Source: Gnetum montanum (Eukaryota > Streptophyta > Gnetopsida > Gnetales > Gnetaceae). From it: DNA of 64,000 nt. The DNA is taken from the NCBI GenBank assembly GCA_015680685.1, contig MNCI01006802.1, positions 1 to 64,000 of the forward strand, in the 5' to 3' direction. The translations under genes and the position numbers were made by a program. Every line of letters begins with the position of its first letter. Within the stretch, counting starts at the first letter, position 1. Shown here piece by piece: positions 57,329 to 64,000 of the stretch. The notes under the pieces were generated by a model. That model did no database searches, was not told the origin of the DNA, and saw nothing but the letters and a program-made list of their open reading frames with translations.

Positions 57329-58069
57329 GACCTATCTACAGATGCTTCCCATGCGATGAGTTGTGTTATGCATGTCATGGAATTTTCACTCTAAAGTAGT
57401 CAAGCTAGTCGAGGCACTCACTTCGTGACGCTGTAGCAGTTGCTGTTGTGGCTTGGACGTGCTTTTGGCCTCACACTGTAAGCATGATGTAGAGTGAAAC
57501 AGCCACGATGCGATGTGAGGGAAAAGTTCTTGCTTACTGTAGACATTGTTGAAGCTCTTGGACATCCATGTTGGTGCATAGTGTCCAAAGTAAGAAGGCT
57601 AACAGTGGCCTTGGTAGCATCGGTGTGGAGGAGCTAGCGTCGAAGGCGCTGGGAGTTACTGTGAGTGTAGCTGCTCTAGAATCCCTACCAAAGGCATGCA
57701 TTCTTAGTTCAGCTATGGGATCAGCTACCACATAGCTAAACGTCATTTGAACCGAGGCATCGGCAGGGGGCTAGAGGATGACAATATTGTGGCTTGGCCA
57801 CAATACTACTAGAGCTCCAGCAACGGGCAGTAGCCAAGGAACTATAGTTAGGGCAGTGGGCCATGGCGACGGTAGGTTTGGAGGGCCAGTGTGATGTCAT
57901 ATGATATCTTCAGAGGGTCAGCACAATGCCAAGGGTGGTGGCATTGCGTGCATTCAAGATCATGTTCCCAGTGCATCGTGAACTGCATTCTGGAGCTGCA
58001 ATGTCCCACCCCCACGTTGGCACTGTGCATGCTCGTTCGATGTGTACTTAATGTGGATGCATGTTAGGG
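57329..58069 (-). other. Tat-D 3' interior, noncoding
   Basis: Continues Tat-D after the Tat-C target duplication. No protein similarity seen; open frames of about 60-70 codons are without support. Confidence 0.55.
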
Positions 58070-58480
58070 ACGTGACACAAACCTAGTTTAAAGTCCTAGT
58101 ATACCGTGTGCTGGTTTAGGGTCCCAAAGGATTCCTATGTTGTTTTAAGGTCCCAACAGACTGTACATGCTAGTTTAACATCATGGTGGATGTGTCGTGC
58201 CAGTTTATAGTCATAGCAGACTAACTGTGCCAGTTTTACATCGTAGTGGACAGTTGCCGCCAGTTTAACATTGTAGCAGACACTGCTTGTTGTTGTTGCC
58301 AGTTTATCATCGTAGCGGATGGTGCTCGATGCTGCTAGTTTAACGTCATTGTGGACATTTCTTGATGGTGGTAGTTTAACGTCATTGTAGATGCTGCTCG
58401 ATCAGCTAGTTTAACATCATTGTAGATGCTGCTCGATACTGCTAGTTTAATGTCATTGTAGATGCTACTCGATTTCTTCA
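58070..58480 (-). repeat. TTAAACT array of Tat-D, first block
   Basis: On the minus strand about a dozen units such as GTCTGCTATGACTATAAACTGGCA and ATGACGTTAAACTAGCA, 30-40 bp apart. It lies after the integrase scrap in element orientation, as in Tat-C. Confidence 0.88.
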
Positions 58481-58509
58481 TGCTTTAGATGTAGTACGAC
58501 TTGAGGTAT

Positions 58510-58745
58510 GAGTGAGTCACTGAATTGGCAAACTCGTTGCTGTCCATGTCCACTAGCTTGAAGGCTCCATTCCCAAAGGCTTTAGTGACCATGTAAGGGC
58601 CTTCCTAGCTGGCTAAGAATTTGCTCACATGCTCATGGATAGCCTTGAGGATGAGGTCTCCCTTCTATACTAGTTGTCGATGTGGGTCTGCATGATGCTT
58701 TTGCTATTGCTTTCTCTGGTAGCACTCTATGCGGCTCAGCATCTG
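58510..58745 (-). pseudogene. Tat-D integrase C-terminal remnant
   Basis: Minus strand LSRIECYQRKQ, KGDLILKAIHEHVSKFLAS, EGPYMVTKAFGNGAFKLVD and FANSVTHSYLKSYYI match the Tat-C integrase end (LDQIEWYQKQQ, EGDLVLKAIWEH, EGPYVVIKAFDNGAFKLAD). Upstream pol is missing. Confidence 0.85.
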
Positions 58746-58814
58746 TGTATAATGAAAACTTGCAAAGTAATGATGAGATGTAACTAGCGAAGTATGACGT
58801 AAAGATTAAAATTT

Positions 58815-59215
58815 TGCCAGTTTAAAGTCATGGAAGACTGCTAAGGCACAGGGGTGCAGAACTACCAAAAATGTAAAATTGTCGATGCAAACGTGTGAAA
58901 CTATTAACATGCAAATGCCAAGCTACTAGTTTAGTGTCATTGCGAACTGCCAAGTTGTAATATGCAAAACTGGTAGTATGAAAAATGGAAAATTGCAAGT
59001 ATGGGAAATGCAAAATAGCTAATGCAAAAACAAAAAACCATTAGTTTAGCATCCTTGCAGACTGCAAATGTATAACGAGATCAAAATTGCTAGTTTAAGA
59101 TCTTTTCAATTCCTTAAAGGTGCAACTATGCTAGGATTTCTAGTTTAAGGTCTTTTCAGACTGGTAATGTTGCGATTGCTGGCGTTGCTAATATAAGGTC
59201 TTTTTGGATCCGTAA
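58815..59215 (-). repeat. TTAAACT array of Tat-D, second block
   Basis: Minus-strand units GACTTTAAACTGG, GACACTAAACTAG, GGATGCTAAACTAATGG, GACCTTAAACTAGAAA and others, spaced 40-120 bp. It lies where pol has been deleted. Confidence 0.78.
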
Positions 59216-59544
59216 CAAAAAGAAATATATTTTTTTTGGGAATGCAAATAGTTGGCTTAAAGCATATCAAGGCTTTAATGCCAACAGTGCTATAATGTCA
59301 TGACGAGCATGCTACGCTATATGACGCACTCCACATTAAATGGAGAGAGAGAGCAGCAAGTTTTCCCTTTTCACCATTATGGTCATAAATAGGGATTAAA
59401 TCCTCGTAAGCTTGCCATTCTTGCCGTAAGAGCATAGAGCCCATATTCAGAGCACAAAGCAATTTCAGAGTATAGAACAATTATGCTAACAGCGAGCAAG
59501 GAGATTTTATGCAGAGCAATGAGGAAAAATTTACAAGCAGGACA

Positions 59545-62500
59545 ATGGCTCCAAAGAAGGAACGCATGAATTTGGTGTTTGTAAAGGTCAAGGAGGTAAA
59601 GAAAACCCTAGGGCATGTGACACATGCATGCATCGCAGTGTGGAGGGACACACCATTGACCCAGTAGGTTACTATGTTTCCTCTATTTTTCCATGATTCT
59701 GTTATTGTTTTTTGCTTCTGTTGTTCTCTGCTTTCGTTTTGCATTCTAGTCTTAGACACCTATGTTTTTTGTTATCACATTGTTTTTGCCTTTGCATTGC
59801 CACTGTTGTCATTTTGGCCACGATGGGTGCATAAATGTTATGCCATCGTTGCATGTAAGGTGGCTTAACCTGCCACCACTATGGTTGTCATAACCGTGGG
59901 GTTTGGATAGTTTACGTTACTTGGATTTCAAATGGCGTGACGTAGGACCCTGAGGAGCGTTGGGCCATGCGTGATGTGATAGTGCAACATGTGTTTTATA
60001 GGGGCATATTGTTAATCACCCTATTAGGGTTAATTGCTCTATTACTACGCTAGGCTATTTTCGCTACGCTAGCGCTTTTATGTTCTTACTACACTATGTG
60101 CAGGGAAATGGTTATGCTATGCTATATGCGTGGATTGCTAGGAATTTCTATGTTGCATCTGTATTGCACTTAGAAATGATGCTAATACTTGCTAGTTTTG
60201 TTGTGCAGAATGGAGCTAAGGCCAATGTTGATTATCTTGGAAATTGTCGAGGTCCTGTGTCATGTGAGAAAACCTATGGCCAATGCTCCCCCTCCCTAGA
60301 TACATGTGGGAGAGTGGGGGGTCTAGTTTAGAAAAGGGGTACATGACTTCCTACAATACCTCCTCGATTACTTTAGCATGATCATTTGGTCATCCCTAGA
60401 GGAGGAAGAGGTGGCTGTCATAACTCAAGCCATATTTCCTGGGGCAAGTCAGGGCATCATGAGGTATGTAATGGATAGGGCAATCATGAGCAGGTAGGGA
60501 GAAGGATCTAGTCAATGCCCCATAGGGTTAAGGTATTTGGCTTGGATCTGGATATGCCTGAATACAGCTGCTACCACCGTTACAACACATTATTGCAACG
60601 TGCTTCCAAAACCCATAGGGAACTGTCTACTGTGCTGGCGGGTGAGTTTTCTAGCCTTGTTCCACTATGTTTTGTGACATTGGCCATATTGGCTAAATGC
60701 TAATAGTATATGTTTGTTACCAGGTTTTTCATCAACAAGAATGGGGTTCATGACTGATCGAGTCTATTGGCTATAGCATAGATAGCTCTACAGGAGTTCT
60801 CTTATGCTGAGAACCTGTGGGTGGATGTGATTGGTCAATGCGAGGGTGAATACCACACCTTCTCATACCTATACCACATTTCCTATGATTAGTTCAAGGG
60901 GTCTTGTTACCATACCGATTATAGTTGAATAAGTTCTAGTTGACCTTCCGTCGTTCCTGTTACCGTATAGGCCTCGTAGGGTAAGCAGTAAGTGTTGCAT
61001 GTTTTAGTGCTTTTGCAATCTTTGGATTTTTTGCATTTTTATCCTAAATTTTTTTTGCAAAAGCTATTATAGAGGAGAAGAAGCCCTAGGAGGTGACAGT
61101 GGTGACCGCCAAGACATAGGGGACAAACATCTACTTCAAATACAGCAAAGTAGATGTGAGCCAACACTAGATAAATAGTGCAGCTTCAGACTCCTTGGTC
61201 TAGAACATCCAAAAGGCTAGACTTATGGATCTATTCCTGGCCTTGAATATGAGTGTTCCTATTATTGAGATGTTCTCTCTGGTTAACTCCTTTTTTGACA
61301 AGGCGGGCTGCTTCCATATGTGTATACAATGCATGCAGGTGGTCATTGAAATTAATGACCAGCTATTTGTGGACCTGTCTGGTGTCCCTACCGATGGCGT
61401 CCTCATAGGGTCGAAGGGCAAGAAGGAGTTGACCCTTCAGAAGAAGGACATTTAGGAGCGGTTGGGGATTTCCAAGGAGTGAAAAGGGCTCCCCATGGAA
61501 AATCTTAAAGATGGACCCACCAAGGAGATCTACAATATCTTCCGTGCTCACGCATTCCCCCAGTTGCTTACCCAAGGGAAGGTCTTGGGGATTGAGTAGA
61601 CCTAGATAATGCATGAGATCATGGATGAGGGGGCCCACTACAATTGGGTCAGGTTTCTATGTAAAGCCTTGCAAACCAAAATCTTAGGACTCCATCAGAC
61701 TTTGAAGTCTCGTTCCAATATACATTACGCCTTCTACATAGCTTGTCTAAAGCGCTTCATGGATTTTTTGGTGATTCATGAGAATGGGGCCAGGGTCATG
61801 CAAAATTGCAACCAGATTTCTAGACCATGGATTCGCCAAATCCTCTAGACCACCCAAGCCCAAGATCCTCCAGAAATGATTGGGGAGTCATTCTCTATGA
61901 TGACTAAGGATCGGGTGGCTCGCAATGTTCATGGCCAGGATAGCATAGGAGAGATGCCCCTTACTGTAGCTAGTAGCATGTCGCAGGGGGAATGTCTCAT
62001 AGCCAAGACTATGCCTAAACATTTGCAGTGGAAGAGGCCTCCTCTAGATAAGAAAACCCTTCATGTGGAGGAAGAGGAGGGGTGGAGACTGTGGCTTAAA
62101 CTGTAGAGGATGCAACCCCCCATTGGTAAACATTTTTGTTTAATGCTTACTTTGTTATTGTCTACTACGCTAGGTGGCGTAGCGTAGCATAGTGCCTACT
62201 TCAAGCTAACTTGTTTTGGACTAATGCAAACATGTTTCTTTTCTGGTAAAGGAAGAAGAAGAAGAAGAAGAAGGAAAGGAAGAGGTGTCGACCCTTAAGA
62301 TGGGGGCAATGAATAAAGACATGGAGGCCCCAGTCTCGGAAGAAAGGGCCCCGATGAAGAAGAGAAGAACCCCTATTGCTAAGGCGGGGGCTCTTGTTAT
62401 TAGGGAGAATCCTCCTACTAATGAAGAGGAGCCTCCCTTGAATAAAAAGGACACTGGTATCCTAAAAGGAAAGGCACCTACACATGAAGAAGAGGCTTGT

Positions 62501-63916
62501 ACAAACTTGGTAGAGACCTCTGCCAAGGCTACCACTATCATTTTGCATCAACAATTGGATGCAGGTGAGTTCGGCAATATGTCTATCTTGTCATAGCCTA
62601 TTTTGGCCATTGCTGATATGTTTAGTTACATAACAGGAGCCAATGTTGATGTTGTAGGACCCCCTCTGACTTGCACAAAATCATGGGCCAAGATCCCTAA
62701 TAACCTCACATACATGCAAGGAATCGTTGACGACATGATGAGTCGCCTTCAGCAGGCAGACCCTGACACAGATAGGTAGTAGTGTTAGGTGCCTTCGTGT
62801 TATGCTAGAATTTCTTGAGTTTGATAATCCTATTACTCTAACGTGATTACTACACTCTTTGTGTCATGGAAGCCTCTTAACTCAAATGGGACCTAGCATG
62901 GCCTTTTAAAGTTGGTGTCATGCCTACATTCCTACTTGAAGTGACCGAGGTGTCTCATCATGCATACGACGAGGCTTGCAAACGTGTTTTTCACTTAGCA
63001 TGCTCCTTGTGGGAGTATAAGTGCGTTAATGAGAACCTGTGGAAATGGGTCCAAAAAGCTAAATAAAGGGAGGCTAACTTGAGCACCAAGGTGGAGGATC
63101 TTAAGTTGAGGAATGAATTCCTCATAGCCCAATACACTAATAATGAGGACTGGCACACAGATGTGATAGACTACACCAAGTTTTGGACAATTGCACGTTA
63201 GAACGTCAAAGCCACCTGTGAAATAATAGAACAGTGGATGCAAATGGACTTGTTAGCCCAGAAGTGTCAGGATTGGAAAGACTTCAGCACCAAGGTTTAC
63301 GAATGGGGGCAGTCCCAAAAACACCACAAACATATGTATAAACTAGAAAATGCCACCCACCGTAAACTATACAGGGACATTGCTATGGAGGCATGTACAT
63401 ATAAAGCATTCATAAATGCCATAGATGCTTCTGAGGCCTATGCCAAGTTCAAAGAGTAGGTAAAGGTTACAGAATCTCCTAACCGGAAAGTCGACCTTTC
63501 CACAGGAGAGACTGCAATTGTCCCCTTTTCCCCAAGACCACCAAGGTGGACAACCGCTGAAAGGGAGAGAGTTGCCGCGGACCCTGAACCAAGCAATAGG
63601 CTTTGGGTGGACATCACGGTAGAGGAGGTTTGGTGCCACCTCAAGCTCTATTTGGACTGGATACCCTTTGAGATAGGCACAGGCCATTCTTAGGTTAGTC
63701 ACTTTTTGTTGTATTAATTCTTACTCTCTGTTGTGACTTGCATGCGTTGCTTTAACTGACCACTTCAATCCTGTGATGTAGGCTCCAAATGAGGGTGCAA
63801 GGCCCATAGAGGGAGAGAATGAAGAATTTGTAGAGCACAACGTAGGGGAAGGCAATGCAAAGGGAAATGATGCAAAAGTAGGTGATGAAGATGATGCAAA
63901 CATGGGCAAACCATGA
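59545..63916 (+). pseudogene. Tat-D antisense gene (aORF), full length but decayed
   Basis: Plus strand here, antisense to its element. Exon 1 59,545-59,663 (MAPKKERMNLVFVKVKEVKK); intron 1 59,664-60,208 with GT-AG ends joins CA|A exactly. Exon 2 from 60,209 is the NIF-like domain (MLIILEIVEVL, FSMIIWSS, ITQAIFPGASQGIM, RYNTLLQRASKTH). Then IYFKYSKVDVSQ, MDLFLALNMSVPIIEMFSLV (61,225) and HYNWVRFLCKALQTKI (61,630); a palindrome-bearing intron (62,155-62,195); a Glu-run exon to 62,564; a 72-nt intron; WAKIPNNLTYMQGIVDDMM; coiled coil with KCQDWKDFSTKVYEWGQ (63,262); final intron 63,694-63,781; acidic tail to TGA 63,916. Stops and frameshifts throughout. A TATA-like CATAAATAGG lies at 59,390, about 150 bp upstream of the ATG. 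Confidence 0.83.
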
Positions 63917-64000
63917 CAGCATGGGATCCCTCTTTTTTCAAAATTTTGAACTTTTGTAAAATTCTTACAAACATTGGCTAGGAGACTAGAATTTTAAATA
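63917..64000. other. Tat-D interior at window end
   Basis: T/A-rich, no feature. The Tat-D TTAAACT block and gag-protease would be expected beyond the edge. Confidence 0.5.

Larger units (their letters stand above)
37795..64000 (-). mobile_element. Tat-D, minus-strand Tat element split by Tat-C
   Basis: From low to high coordinates: 3' LTR, polypurine tract, 318 bp of 3' interior, [Tat-C inserted], TTAAACT array, integrase C-terminal scrap, second TTAAACT array, aORF (antisense to the element, so plus here). Gag-protease and the 5' LTR would be beyond 64,000. RT, both RNase H domains and the integrase core are deleted. Left flank CCTTC. Confidence 0.85.

Overview
The window is intergenic, retrotransposon-packed DNA from a plant with a large genome. 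The evidence is a seed-plant-type cytochrome P450 remnant, Ty1-copia and Ty3-gypsy elements with plant primer sites, and a Tat-lineage gypsy element with a second plant-type RNase H. A gymnosperm is plausible but not proven. No intact single-copy host gene is visible. Six single-N contig joins flanked by duplicated sequence mark this as a draft assembly.

Layout. 1-1,459: short direct repeats and a minus-strand P450 pseudogene. 1,460-6,191: complete but decayed Ty1-copia element (target duplication GGCAT). 7,676-14,001: minus-strand LTR element with no coding capacity. 14,007-16,575: small tandem repeats and a LINE scrap. 16,576-27,722: minus-strand Ty3-gypsy element with an Athila-type primer site (here Ath-1); it carries a contig-sized inverted duplicate (17,811-19,024) and an inserted, truncated Tat-type element (Tat-A, 20,930-25,809). 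27,723-37,794: Tat-B (+), inserted in the Ath-1 5' LTR. 37,795-39,685 and 57,329-64,000: Tat-D (-), inserted in Tat-B. 39,686-57,323: Tat-C (+), a complete 17.6-kb element inserted in Tat-D with target duplication GTTTT. The order of insertion is therefore LINE, Ath-1, Tat-B, Tat-D, Tat-C.

Main result. Tat-B, Tat-C and Tat-D each carry the same extra gene, always antisense to gag-pol and, in Tat-C, lying between protease and reverse transcriptase. I call it aORF. In Tat-C it can be read as about eight exons; six introns of 76-100 nt have GT-AG ends and exact frame continuity, and the last intron keeps its position and phase in all three elements. An early exon reads as an FCP1/NIF-type HAD phosphatase domain whose catalytic acidic residues are replaced in both copies that show it. 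A unique middle region, an acidic segment, a coiled coil and an acidic tail follow. Copies of family-specific palindromes (GCGTATACGC in Tat-C, GCTACGTAGC-like in Tat-B and Tat-D) occur both in the LTR U3 and within introns of the aORF. A second repeat array, built on TTAAACT, recurs at fixed places in all four Tat elements. Together these suggest a Tat-lineage family with its own antisense accessory protein and matching cis-elements. All functional statements about it are inference from sequence.
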